DNA from: Rhodoferax sp.
GTDB lineage: Bacteria; Pseudomonadota; Gammaproteobacteria; Burkholderiales; Burkholderiaceae_C
NCBI GenBank assembly: GCA_003133245.1
Contig: PKWM01000042.1
Coordinates: forward strand, 1-64,000
Reading direction: 5' to 3'
DNA: 64,000 nucleotides
The position numbers were made by a program, and so were the translations under genes. Below, in pieces: positions 34,496 through 42,050 of this stretch (position 1 is its first letter; every line of letters starts with the position of its first letter). The notes beneath the pieces were generated by a model. The model did no database searches and was not told the origin of the DNA. It saw nothing but the letters and a program-made list of their open reading frames with translations.

Positions 34496-35608
34496 ATGCC
34501 CATTAACACGATCGCCATGTTTCACCAACTGATCACCAGAAACACCCTACAGGATGGACTCTACGCGCTGCTGGCGGCGTGCGTATTCATGCTGGTGTTG
34601 CAGCTTGCGCGCAGCCTCCTGTTGCATCGGCTGGTGCGCATTGCCAAATCTACCGACACCGGCTTGGGTAACCTCTTCATCGAGCTTTTGTCGGCTACTC
34701 GCTTCCTGCTGGTGGCGGGCGTTGGTCTGTACGTCGCCACACTATTTCTGGACCTGCCTGTAGCCCTGGAAAAATGGGTTGACCACGCCTTCATTGCGCT
34801 GATCATTTTGCAGATTGGCTTTTGGGCCAACCGGGGCCTGGTTTTCTGGCTGCGTCATCACTTCACCCAAGGCGAGAAAGAAGACGAGGGTTCCCGCGCC
34901 ATGACTTTGTCGCTGCTTACCTTCCTAGTCCGCGTTGTCTTGTGGGCGCTGGTGACGCTGCTCATGCTCGACAACCTGGGGCTCAATGTGACCGCCTTGG
35001 TCGCGAGCTTGGGCATTGGCGGCATCGCGGTTGCATTGGCTGCGCAGAACATCCTGAGTGATCTGTTCGCTTCGCTGTCTATTTCCATAGACAAACCCTT
35101 TGTGATCGGCGACTTTATTGTGGTGGGTGACATGATGGGCAGTGTGGAGCACGTTGGGCTAAAAACCACCCGCATTCGCAGCCTGGGTGGTGAGCAGATC
35201 ATCTTGTCCAACAATGATCTACTCAAGAGTCGGATCCGCAATTACAAGAGAATGCAGGAGCGCCGCGCCGTCTTCGCTATTGGTGTCACTTACGACACCT
35301 GCGCCACATTGCTCGAACAGATTCCGATGCTGATCCGCCAGGCGATTGAAAAGCAGCCCGAGACGCGTTTTGACCGCGCCCATTTCAAGAGTTTTGGCCC
35401 GTCGTCGCTCGACTTTGAGGCAGTTTATTTCGTACTGAGTCCCGACTTCAATATATTTATGAACGTGCAACAGGCGATCAACCTGCAACTGGTACGCAGC
35501 TTTGCCGAGCATGGCATCGAGTTTGCGTTCCCGACGCAGACGCTGCACCTGAATGCGGGCACAACACTGGCGAGTGCCTTGGTAGGGCATGACAAAGCCA
35601 TTGAATAG
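34496..35608 (+). CDS. MscS-family mechanosensitive ion channel
   Basis: About 370 aa; the start could be 34496 or the ATG at 34517 (MFHQLITRN). Several membrane helices (about 20-40, 62-82, 94-115, 138-160) lead into the pore-lining TM3 (VTALVASLGIGGIAVALAAQ) and the MscS beta domain (SISIDKPFVIGDFIVVGDMM, VEHVGLKTTRIRSLGGEQII). These channels release solutes on hypo-osmotic shock. It follows lpdA by 64 bases but need not belong to that operon. Confidence 0.88.
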   Translation: MPINTIAMFHQLITRNTLQDGLYALLAACVFMLVLQLARSLLLHRLVRIAKSTDTGLGNLFIELLSATRFLLVAGVGLYVATLFLDLPVALEKWVDHAFIALIILQIGFWANRGLVFWLRHHFTQGEKEDEGSRAMTLSLLTFLVRVVLWALVTLLMLDNLGLNVTALVASLGIGGIAVALAAQNILSDLFASLSISIDKPFVIGDFIVVGDMMGSVEHVGLKTTRIRSLGGEQIILSNNDLLKSRIRNYKRMQERRAVFAIGVTYDTCATLLEQIPMLIRQAIEKQPETRFDRAHFKSFGPSSLDFEAVYFVLSPDFNIFMNVQQAINLQLVRSFAEHGIEFAFPTQTLHLNAGTTLASALVGHDKAIE

Positions 35609-35627
35609 GATTTTTTGCAGTCAATGA

Positions 35628-37115
35628 TCAGCTTTTTTTCTTCATGTGGAATTCAATTTGCTGGCATAAGGTTTTCAGAATCTTGATACGGGCAAAGTTT
35701 TTGTTGTTGGCTTCGACCAGGGTCCAGGGTGCCTGTTCAGTGCTGGTGCGATCTATCATGTCGCACACCGCAGTTTCATATGCATTCCATTTTTTCCGAT
35801 TGCGCCAGTCTTCTTCCGTGATTTTGAAGCGTTTGAAATCGGTTTTCTCGCGTTCCCTGAAACGGCGTAATTGTTCATCCTTGGTGATGGTGAGCCAGAA
35901 TTTCACCAGCACCGTGTTGTTCTTGACCAGTTGCTCTTCAAAGTCGTTGATCTCACCGTAGGCGCGCAGCCAATCAGTTTCCGAACACAATTTCTCAACC
36001 CGTTCCACCAGCACGCGACCATACCATGAGCGATCAAAAATTGTCACTCGTCCGATGCGTGGAATGTGGCGCCAGAAACGCCACAGATACGGCTGGGCAC
36101 GTTCTTCTTCGGTCGGCGCGGCCACGGCAATGATGTGGTAATGGCGTGCATCGAGTGCGTTGGTGATGCGCCGTATCGCGCCCCCTTTGCCGGCTGCGTC
36201 GGAACCCTCGAAAAGGGCGATGACGGACATATTGTGAAAACGTTCATCACGCGTGAGCAGATTGAGCTTGCCCTGGTATTTTTCCAGTTCACTATCGAAT
36301 GTGTTCTTGACAATTTTCTGTGACATGTCCAATTTATTGAACACGTTCAAGCGATCAAGTGGAGCTTGCAGCGGTGGCACGTTGGAGAGTATGGCTGTGA
36401 CTGGATGATCCAGTCGTTGGCGCATGGCTTCAAGCAGAATTTTGCCGACACTGACACTGCGATAACGCGGGTCGGTGCCCTCAATCACGATCCACGGTGC
36501 TTCCGCCGTGCTGGTGGCACGCAGGGCCTGCTCTGAGATCTTGCGGAATTTACTGTAGAGCTTCAACCGTTCCCAGACCAGCTCGGTGACACGCCAACGT
36601 GTTTTGGGGTCTTTCTCCAGACCCTTGAGTCGCTTGCGTTGTGCCTCCTGCGAGAGATGGAACCAAAACTTGATGATCAGCGCGCCTTCATAGGTGAGCA
36701 TTTTTTCAAAACGATTGATCTCGTCGATGCTCTGGTTCAAGTCGGCCGCCTTGGTCTTGCCCATGACCCGCTGCACGATTGGTGCGGTGTACCAGGAGCC
36801 GAAGAAAATGCCGATTTTGCCTTTGGGTGGCAACGCCCGCCAGAAGCGCCACATCGGAGGCCGTTCACGCTCTTCATCGGATTTCTCCCCCATGGCATGA
36901 ACTTCAATGTGGCGCGGATCCATCCAGGCGTTGAGCAGATTGACGGTCTCACCTTTACCGGCCCCATCGACACCGTCAATAAGCAGGATCACGGGAAAAC
37001 TTGATTGTTGCGACAGATCAAACTGCGCGTTAAGCAAATCCTCGCGCAATTTTGGCACCAGTGCACCGTACGTGACTTTGTCGATGGTGTGACCGAGTTC
37101 AGCAGATTCAAACAT
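35628..37115 (-). CDS. pap: Polyphosphate:AMP phosphotransferase (two-domain PPK2)
   Basis: A 495-aa protein from MFESAELGH (ATG at 37115; the longer frame opens only at TTG). Two PPK2 domains in tandem, each with a Walker A motif: GVDGAGKG (48-55) and GSDAAGKG (304-311), and lid-type RRERE regions (RRFREREKTDFKRF). Tandem PPK2 class II enzymes phosphorylate AMP to ADP with polyphosphate. It is divergent from ppk with an 86-base gap, so synthesis and use of polyphosphate are paired. Confidence 0.93.
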   Translation of the reverse strand: MFESAELGHTIDKVTYGALVPKLREDLLNAQFDLSQQSSFPVILLIDGVDGAGKGETVNLLNAWMDPRHIEVHAMGEKSDEERERPPMWRFWRALPPKGKIGIFFGSWYTAPIVQRVMGKTKAADLNQSIDEINRFEKMLTYEGALIIKFWFHLSQEAQRKRLKGLEKDPKTRWRVTELVWERLKLYSKFRKISEQALRATSTAEAPWIVIEGTDPRYRSVSVGKILLEAMRQRLDHPVTAILSNVPPLQAPLDRLNVFNKLDMSQKIVKNTFDSELEKYQGKLNLLTRDERFHNMSVIALFEGSDAAGKGGAIRRITNALDARHYHIIAVAAPTEEERAQPYLWRFWRHIPRIGRVTIFDRSWYGRVLVERVEKLCSETDWLRAYGEINDFEEQLVKNNTVLVKFWLTITKDEQLRRFREREKTDFKRFKITEEDWRNRKKWNAYETAVCDMIDRTSTEQAPWTLVEANNKNFARIKILKTLCQQIEFHMKKKS

Positions 37116-37201
37116 GACGTTCCAACTTTCCAAATAAGTTTTCACAGCCAAACCGATGGGCCAGTGATCCTAATCCAGAAAGAACCGGGGCACAATGAGT
37201 C

Positions 37202-39286
37202 ATGATGAAATTGAAAAAGATGCTTTCAAATGTGGCGCTGCTGGATCACGATCACAGCATTTTGGCGTTCAACGAACGGGTGCTTGACTGGGCGCACCGC
37301 AAAGATGTTCCTTTGCTCGAACGCTTGCGTTACCTAAGCATTGTTTCTTCCAATCTGGATGAGTTTTTTGAGGTTCGCGCCGAACCACATTTGGTGGCAA
37401 ACCAGCGCCAGGATGCACAAGGACTATTCACAATCAAGTCGTTTGAACGGCTGGCGCAGGCTGCGCATACCCTGGTCGCACGTCAGTACGCCCTGTACAA
37501 CGATGACTTGACTCCGGCACTGGCCAAGCAAGGTATCAAAATAATTTCCCACGGTGAGCGAAATGCTGCTCAGCGGCGCTGGGTTAAACAGTACTTTGAG
37601 CGTGAGGTTCGACCTTTGTTGATTCCGGTCGGATTGGATCCATCGCATCCGTTTCCGCAAGTCGCCAACAAGTCGCTCAATTTCATCGCACGTTTGAGTG
37701 GTCGTGATGCGTTCGGGCGCGAGAACGACATTGCCATTGTCAAGGTGCCGCGCGTTCTGCCGCGCATGATTCAGATGCCGGAAAAAGTAAGTGGCAACCG
37801 CTATTTTTTTGTTTCTTTATCGAGCGTGATTAGGGCTCATCTGGCAGAGTTGTTTCCGGGTCGTGAGGTCGGACAATTCTCCCAATTTCGTGTTACCCGT
37901 CATTCCGACTTGGCGGTCGATGAAGACGATGTCAGGAATTTGCGCACCGCCTTGCGCCAGGGTCTGGAGTATCGCCAATTTGGCCAGGCGGTGCGGCTTG
38001 AAGTGTCGGCTGGCTGTTCAGCGCATCTTTCAACTTTTTTGCTTAAGCAGTTCGATTTGCCGGAGCAGGCTCTCTACCGCGTGCCGGGTCCGGTTAATCT
38101 GGTCCGGCTAACGCAATTGATCGATCTGGTGCCCTTGTCCAAACTTTGCTTTCCAACTTATAAAGCCTGTTATCCAACGCAGTTGACGCCCGGCGTGTCT
38201 TTTTTTGAACAGCTCAAATTGGGCGACGTTTTGATTCATCATCCGTTTGAGAGTTTTGGCGCGGTTTTGGCTTTCTTGCGCGAAGCAGTGAATGATCCGA
38301 AGGTGTTGGCAATCAAACAGACTATTTACCGCACCGGCACGGATTCCACACTCATGGATTTGCTGCGCGAGGCGGTGCATCAGGGCAAGGAAGTGACTGT
38401 GATCCTTGAGTTGAAGGCCAGGTTTGATGAAGAGGCCAACATCAACTGGTCCGAAATGCTTGAATCCATCGGGGCGCAAGTCTTGTACGGTGTGGTGGGG
38501 CTGAAAACGCACGCCAAGATGATGCTCATCACACGCCGTGAGGGCAAGAAGCTCAAACGCTATGCGCATCTTTCTACCGGCAATTACAACCCCTACACGG
38601 CGCGTTTGTACACTGACTGGGGTCACCTGACGGCCGACGCGGCACTGACGGCCGATATCGAGAATGTCTTCGTTCATCTGGCCAGCCACAGTCGCTTGCC
38701 CAAGCTCAACCGGGCGTTGTTGGCGCCGTTTGATCTACAGCGCAAGCTGCTTGAAAAAATTAACGCACTTGGCGTCACGGCAGCATCAGGCGGTACTGCC
38801 CGGATCGTCGCCAAAATGAACGCCTTAACCGATGAGGCGCTGATTTATGCGCTGATTCAAGCGGGGCAGAAGGGCGTCAAAATTGACCTGATTGTGCGCG
38901 GTGCCTGCATCTTGCCAGCGCAGGTGAAAGGCATCACGAACAACATCAAAGTCCGTTCGGTGATTGGACGTTTTCTGGAGCACTCGCGGGTTTTTTATTT
39001 TCGTCAGAACGCCGTGGAGGAACTTTACCTCTCCAGCGCCGACTGGATGAATCGCAACATGTTGCGCCGGGTGGAGTTGGCCTGGCCCGTGACCGACCCG
39101 GTGCAGCGCCAGCGCATTGTTGACGAGGAACTGGTGGCCTACTTGCACGACGACGTCGACGCCTGGGATTTGTTGCCCGACGGCACCTATGCCCGGGTCA
39201 GACCCGATAACACGCGTCAGGCACACGCGGCTCAAGCGGCACTGATGCTGCGTTACGGTGGCCACGACGATCGACGTGCCGACTGA
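37202..39286 (+). CDS. ppk: Polyphosphate kinase PPK1
   Basis: A 694-aa PPK1. N-terminal FNERVLDWAHRKDVPLLERL and YLSIVSSNLDEFFEVR, the catalytic phosphohistidine region (LKTHAKMMLITRR, about residue 437) and STGNYNPYTARLYTDW are diagnostic. The enzyme polymerises the gamma phosphate of ATP to polyphosphate at the membrane. ATGs at 37202 and 37205 are both possible. Divergent from pap, and convergent with a small Lys-rich gene 5 bases away. Confidence 0.96.
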   Translation: MMKLKKMLSNVALLDHDHSILAFNERVLDWAHRKDVPLLERLRYLSIVSSNLDEFFEVRAEPHLVANQRQDAQGLFTIKSFERLAQAAHTLVARQYALYNDDLTPALAKQGIKIISHGERNAAQRRWVKQYFEREVRPLLIPVGLDPSHPFPQVANKSLNFIARLSGRDAFGRENDIAIVKVPRVLPRMIQMPEKVSGNRYFFVSLSSVIRAHLAELFPGREVGQFSQFRVTRHSDLAVDEDDVRNLRTALRQGLEYRQFGQAVRLEVSAGCSAHLSTFLLKQFDLPEQALYRVPGPVNLVRLTQLIDLVPLSKLCFPTYKACYPTQLTPGVSFFEQLKLGDVLIHHPFESFGAVLAFLREAVNDPKVLAIKQTIYRTGTDSTLMDLLREAVHQGKEVTVILELKARFDEEANINWSEMLESIGAQVLYGVVGLKTHAKMMLITRREGKKLKRYAHLSTGNYNPYTARLYTDWGHLTADAALTADIENVFVHLASHSRLPKLNRALLAPFDLQRKLLEKINALGVTAASGGTARIVAKMNALTDEALIYALIQAGQKGVKIDLIVRGACILPAQVKGITNNIKVRSVIGRFLEHSRVFYFRQNAVEELYLSSADWMNRNMLRRVELAWPVTDPVQRQRIVDEELVAYLHDDVDAWDLLPDGTYARVRPDNTRQAHAAQAALMLRYGGHDDRRAD

Positions 39287-39291
39287 TCGAG

Positions 39292-39720
39292 TCAGCCTTT
39301 GCTGGGACGACCAGTCTTGATCGCTGGCACGGCTTGAACGGCAATCAGAAACGCAGCATCCGACATCGCCGCCAGGGCCTTGATGCCAGCGCGCAGCAAC
39401 TCGCTTTTCTTGGCTGGATGAGCCAATTTGCCAGCGCGTTGTTTGAGGTCGTCGAGCACGCTGTATTCGGTTTTCGGGATGGTAAAGCTGTCGCGTACCA
39501 GCTTGGGTTTTTTCACCTTCGCTGGCTTTTCGGCTTTTGGTTTGGCGCTGGGTTTGGTGGTCGGTGTAGCGGCTAGCCCGAGCGCAGGCTTGACGGCAAC
39601 TTTGGGTAAGAATTGTGGCGCGGAGCTGGCCGCAACCGGCGCTTTAATGACCTTGGCCGGAACGGCCGTGGCGACTTTTACCGATTGGGTTGCGGTGATT
39701 TTCTTGGCGGCTGTGACCAT
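39292..39720 (-). CDS. Lys/Ala/Pro-rich small protein with a possible ribbon-helix-helix end
   Basis: A 142-aa basic protein. Residues 1-75 are low-complexity Ala/Lys/Pro/Val sequence (TTKPSAKPKAEKPAKVKKPK), reminiscent of the histone-H1-like tails of AlgP, PhaF and PhaM. Residues about 78-135 (FTIPKTEYSVLDDLKQRAGK, KSELLRAGIKALAAMSDAAF) look like a DNA-binding ribbon-helix-helix. It ends 5 bases from the ppk stop, convergently. I infer a nucleoid- or granule-associated role; there is no direct proof. Confidence 0.7.
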   Translation of the reverse strand: MVTAAKKITATQSVKVATAVPAKVIKAPVAASSAPQFLPKVAVKPALGLAATPTTKPSAKPKAEKPAKVKKPKLVRDSFTIPKTEYSVLDDLKQRAGKLAHPAKKSELLRAGIKALAAMSDAAFLIAVQAVPAIKTGRPSKG

Positions 39721-39817
39721 GGTGAGTTTCCTTTAAATAAACGATTGATACAGTTTATATTGTTTAAACCGGAATCGTCAAGTTATCGTTGTTCGCATGT
39801 CAGGAATGTTCACGGCG

Positions 39818-39835
39818 CAGTCATAAAACTGTCTT
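39818..39835 (+). promoter_or_regulatory. Pho-box-like site upstream of the olsA-like gene
   Basis: CAGTCATAAAACTGTCTT matches the enterobacterial Pho-box consensus (two 7-mers like CTGTCAT spaced 4 bases) at 14 of 18 positions. A perfect palindrome CATCATG-T-CATGATG (39836-39850) follows at once. It lies about 100 bases before a small ORF and 285 before olsA. Confidence 0.5.
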
Positions 39836-39934
39836 CATCATGTCATGATGAATTCTTAAGCTGAACATCATTCAACCCAAGGAGTGGCTATCGCGCTTAA
39901 TTCTTTGTCTCTTAAGGAGGGGGAAGTAGCCAAT

Positions 39935-40123
39935 ATGCCGTATTTGACGGTGCTGGCGGGATGCAGTGCGAGATGCCATGAGCGCAGTGTGGCGGGCCTC
40001 ATAAGCGAAGGGCAACGAAGCAACGCGCCCATCAGTGCCGTTGAAAATGAGATATTGGTAATTTCCGTATCCCTTATCAGCGTCAGCATCAAAAAGCGTC
40101 ACAGGCAGGGCGGCGTGCCATGA
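39935..40123 (+). CDS. Possible 62-aa small ORF coupled to the olsA-like gene
   Basis: An ATG at 39935 follows a strong AAGGAGGGGG (39914-39923). The frame runs 62 codons and its TGA overlaps the ATG of the acyltransferase gene by 4 bases (ATGA). The olsA-like gene has only a weak ribosome site of its own, so this ORF may act as a leader for translational coupling. The predicted protein (MPYLTVLAGCSARCHERSVA...) resembles nothing I know. The same DNA is also open on the other strand (39868-40102), so coding status is uncertain. The rest of the 399-base gap 39721-40119 holds the Pho-box-like site. Confidence 0.35.
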   Translation: MPYLTVLAGCSARCHERSVAGLISEGQRSNAPISAVENEILVISVSLISVSIKKRHRQGGVP

Positions 40124-40860
40124 GCTGGAGTGTTGGTGTCCGCGCCAGTTGGCGATTTGTGTGCGTGCTGCTGCATTTGGTGCGCGGCTGGTGGACGGTC
40201 GTCACACTGTTTCCACGTCTTTCTGCCTTGCAAAAGGAAGAACGAATAAGGTCTTGGGCGCTTGCCCTGCTCGTCCAGCTGGCTATCAAATTGGTGGTCA
40301 TTGGCAAGCCGCCAACGCGTGGACCCTTGTTGCTGGTGAGCAACCACATTTCATGGCTCGATATTTACGTGATTTATGCAGTGTGTCATTGTCGCTTTGT
40401 CGCCAAAGCCGATGTCCAGCGCTGGCCCCTGATTGGAACATTGGCCACCGCTGTTGGTACCTTATTCATCCAGCGCGAGTCCCGTCGTGATGCCCTGCGG
40501 GTGGTACATCACCTGGTCGAACGCTTGCGCTGTGCTGATGTGTTGGCGGTGTTTCCCGAGGGCACTAGCAGCGACGGCGTTCGCGTGTTGCCATTTCATG
40601 CCAACTTGTTGCAAGCAGCCATTGCTGCCAATGTACCGGTGCAGCCCGTGGCGCTACGTTATTCGGATGCCGTAAGTTGCGTGAACAGCCTGAGCGCGTG
40701 CTACATCAACAATGACACGTTGCTAGGCTCCATTTGGCGTATTTTGAATGCACCACCGCTCTGCGTCACCCTGATTTTTGGCGAGCAGCACTCAGCGCAA
40801 GGACGGGATCGCCGCGCATGGGCGCTTGACTTACACGCGCAAGTAAATGGGCTCCGCTAA
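40120..40860 (+). CDS. olsA: PlsC-family 1-acylglycerol-3-phosphate / lyso-ornithine lipid acyltransferase
   Basis: A 246-aa acyltransferase with the HX4D motif NHISWLD and the FPEGTSSDG motif of the PlsC family, plus an N-terminal hydrophobic segment (LALLVQLAIKLVVIG). PlsC-type enzymes acylate lysophosphatidic acid; OlsA acylates lyso-ornithine lipid. The adjacent OlsB-like gene (142 bases downstream) and the Pho-box-like sites point to ornithine lipid synthesis, which replaces phospholipid under phosphate limitation. The symbol is by context; PlsC cannot be excluded. Confidence 0.75.
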   Translation: MSWSVGVRASWRFVCVLLHLVRGWWTVVTLFPRLSALQKEERIRSWALALLVQLAIKLVVIGKPPTRGPLLLVSNHISWLDIYVIYAVCHCRFVAKADVQRWPLIGTLATAVGTLFIQRESRRDALRVVHHLVERLRCADVLAVFPEGTSSDGVRVLPFHANLLQAAIAANVPVQPVALRYSDAVSCVNSLSACYINNDTLLGSIWRILNAPPLCVTLIFGEQHSAQGRDRRAWALDLHAQVNGLR

Positions 40861-40938
40861 CCCTGCCAAAGATGCCGCCAGTCTTGTATTTTTGTTTGAT
40901 AGGCGAGTGTGCGGTGCTGTCACAAATACTCCATCAGG

Positions 40939-40956
40939 TTGTCATAACGCTGTCAT
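40939..40956 (+). promoter_or_regulatory. Pho-box-like site upstream of the olsB-like gene
   Basis: TTGTCATAACGCTGTCAT matches the Pho-box consensus at 14 of 18 positions, with direct repeats TTGTCAT and CTGTCAT 11 bases apart. Ten bases later CAATAT (40967-40972) could serve as -10, the spacing used by PhoB-activated promoters. The ATG of the olsB-like gene is at 41003 with AAGGAGAAAG just upstream. Confidence 0.6.
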
Positions 40957-41002
40957 GACCCAAGGTCAATATCAATGACGCCAGCAACTCAAGGAGAAAG
41001 AA

Positions 41003-41851
41003 ATGAAAGAACTGCCAAACCCAACATTCCCGCTATCCCCAATATCGTTGCCCAGGAGATTTCTTGAAAGCACTCTGACCCATTTTCAGATTCCAAATCG
41101 GGCCCCGGTGCCACGGGTTGAACCCGCTGGTCTGACAGTTTCATGGGCCAGACACGATGATGAAGTTCGACAAGCGCAACGTTTAAGGTTCAAAGTTTTT
41201 GCCCAGGAGATGGGCGCACGATTGACTACAACTTTGCCCGAGCATGACATTGATTTGTTTGACAACTACTGCGAACATCTGCTGGTACGCGACCGGCTCA
41301 GCCAGGAAGTAGTTGGTACTTACCGCCTTCTTACGCCCGTGCAAGCCAAGCGCGTCGGCAGCACCTACAGCGATCTCGAGTTTGACCTCACCCGCCTGCG
41401 CGGCCTGCGCGAGCGCATGGTCGAGCTTGGGAGAAGTTGTGTGCATCCCGACTATCGGCACGGCGGCGTCATCATGGCTTTGTGGGGAGCATTGGCCGGT
41501 TTCATGGTGCGCAACAAGCTCGATAGCATGATTGGTTGCGCCAGCATTCCGATGCTGCATAACGGCATCATCAGTGGTGATGCGGCTGCCAGCATCTGGC
41601 ATCAGCTCAAGGCCACTCATCTGGCACCGATAGAACACCAGGTGCATCCGCGTCTGGCGTTGCCGGTAGAGCAGTTGGACCAGAGTCTGAAAGTCGCGCC
41701 TCCGGCTTTGATCAAGGGCTATTTGCGACTGGGCGCGAAGATTTTGGGTGCACCGGCCTGGGATCCAGGTTTCAACACGGCCGATCTTCCGATGCTAATG
41801 CGCATTGCCGATTTGGCTCCACGCTATCGCAGACATTTTATGGGGGCGTAA
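41003..41851 (+). CDS. olsB: OlsB-like ornithine N-acyltransferase (GNAT-related)
   Basis: A 282-aa protein of the OlsB/hemolysin-like acyltransferase family: RLRFKVFAQEMGARL, DIDLFDNYCEHLLVRD, VVGTYRLLTP, MVELGRSCVHPDYRHGGVI and MIGCASIPM. OlsB transfers a 3-hydroxyacyl group from ACP to the alpha-amino group of ornithine, the first step of ornithine lipid synthesis. It is preceded by a Pho-box-like promoter and by an OlsA-like gene. The pair fits phosphate-starvation lipid remodelling. Confidence 0.82.
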   Translation: MKELPNPTFPLSPISLPRRFLESTLTHFQIPNRAPVPRVEPAGLTVSWARHDDEVRQAQRLRFKVFAQEMGARLTTTLPEHDIDLFDNYCEHLLVRDRLSQEVVGTYRLLTPVQAKRVGSTYSDLEFDLTRLRGLRERMVELGRSCVHPDYRHGGVIMALWGALAGFMVRNKLDSMIGCASIPMLHNGIISGDAAASIWHQLKATHLAPIEHQVHPRLALPVEQLDQSLKVAPPALIKGYLRLGAKILGAPAWDPGFNTADLPMLMRIADLAPRYRRHFMGA

Positions 41852-41956
41852 AGCGCCTGGTCTGCGGTGGTCCAGAGCTTGCGGGAACAGGCCAGTGATT
41901 TGCGTGACGTGGCGGCGCAGTTCCGGTTGCCGGGTCTGGCGCTGGCTCAGCGCTGA
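41852..41956 (+). pseudogene. Remnant of a methyl-accepting chemotaxis protein C-terminus
   Basis: Directly after the olsB-like stop, in the same frame, 34 codons read AWSAVVQSLREQASDLRDVA followed by AQFRLPG...LAQR and a stop. This resembles the end of chemotaxis receptors (a helix of the SLxEQAxxLxxxVxxF type). There is no start or upstream receptor, so it looks like a gene fragment left by rearrangement. It is too short to be certain. Confidence 0.4.
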
Positions 41957-41986
41957 GACGGTCGGCCGACGGCCCGATTGAATTCA

Positions 41987-42016
41987 TTCAAATTTTTAAA
42001 CTGGATCCCATATAAA
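41987..42016 (+). promoter_or_regulatory. Candidate promoter of the EAL/GGDEF gene
   Basis: TTCAAA (41987-41992), 18 bases, TATAAA (42011-42016). It would start transcription about 28 bases before the GTG at 42051. Confidence 0.35.
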
Positions 42017-42050
42017 CACGATTGAACTGTGCGCTGCGGCGACCGGGCTG

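Noticed and set aside
39868-40102. Minus-strand frames opposite the small ORF before olsA
   Set aside because: Two overlapping antisense frames are open, neither with a good ribosome site; kept only as a doubt about the small ORF.
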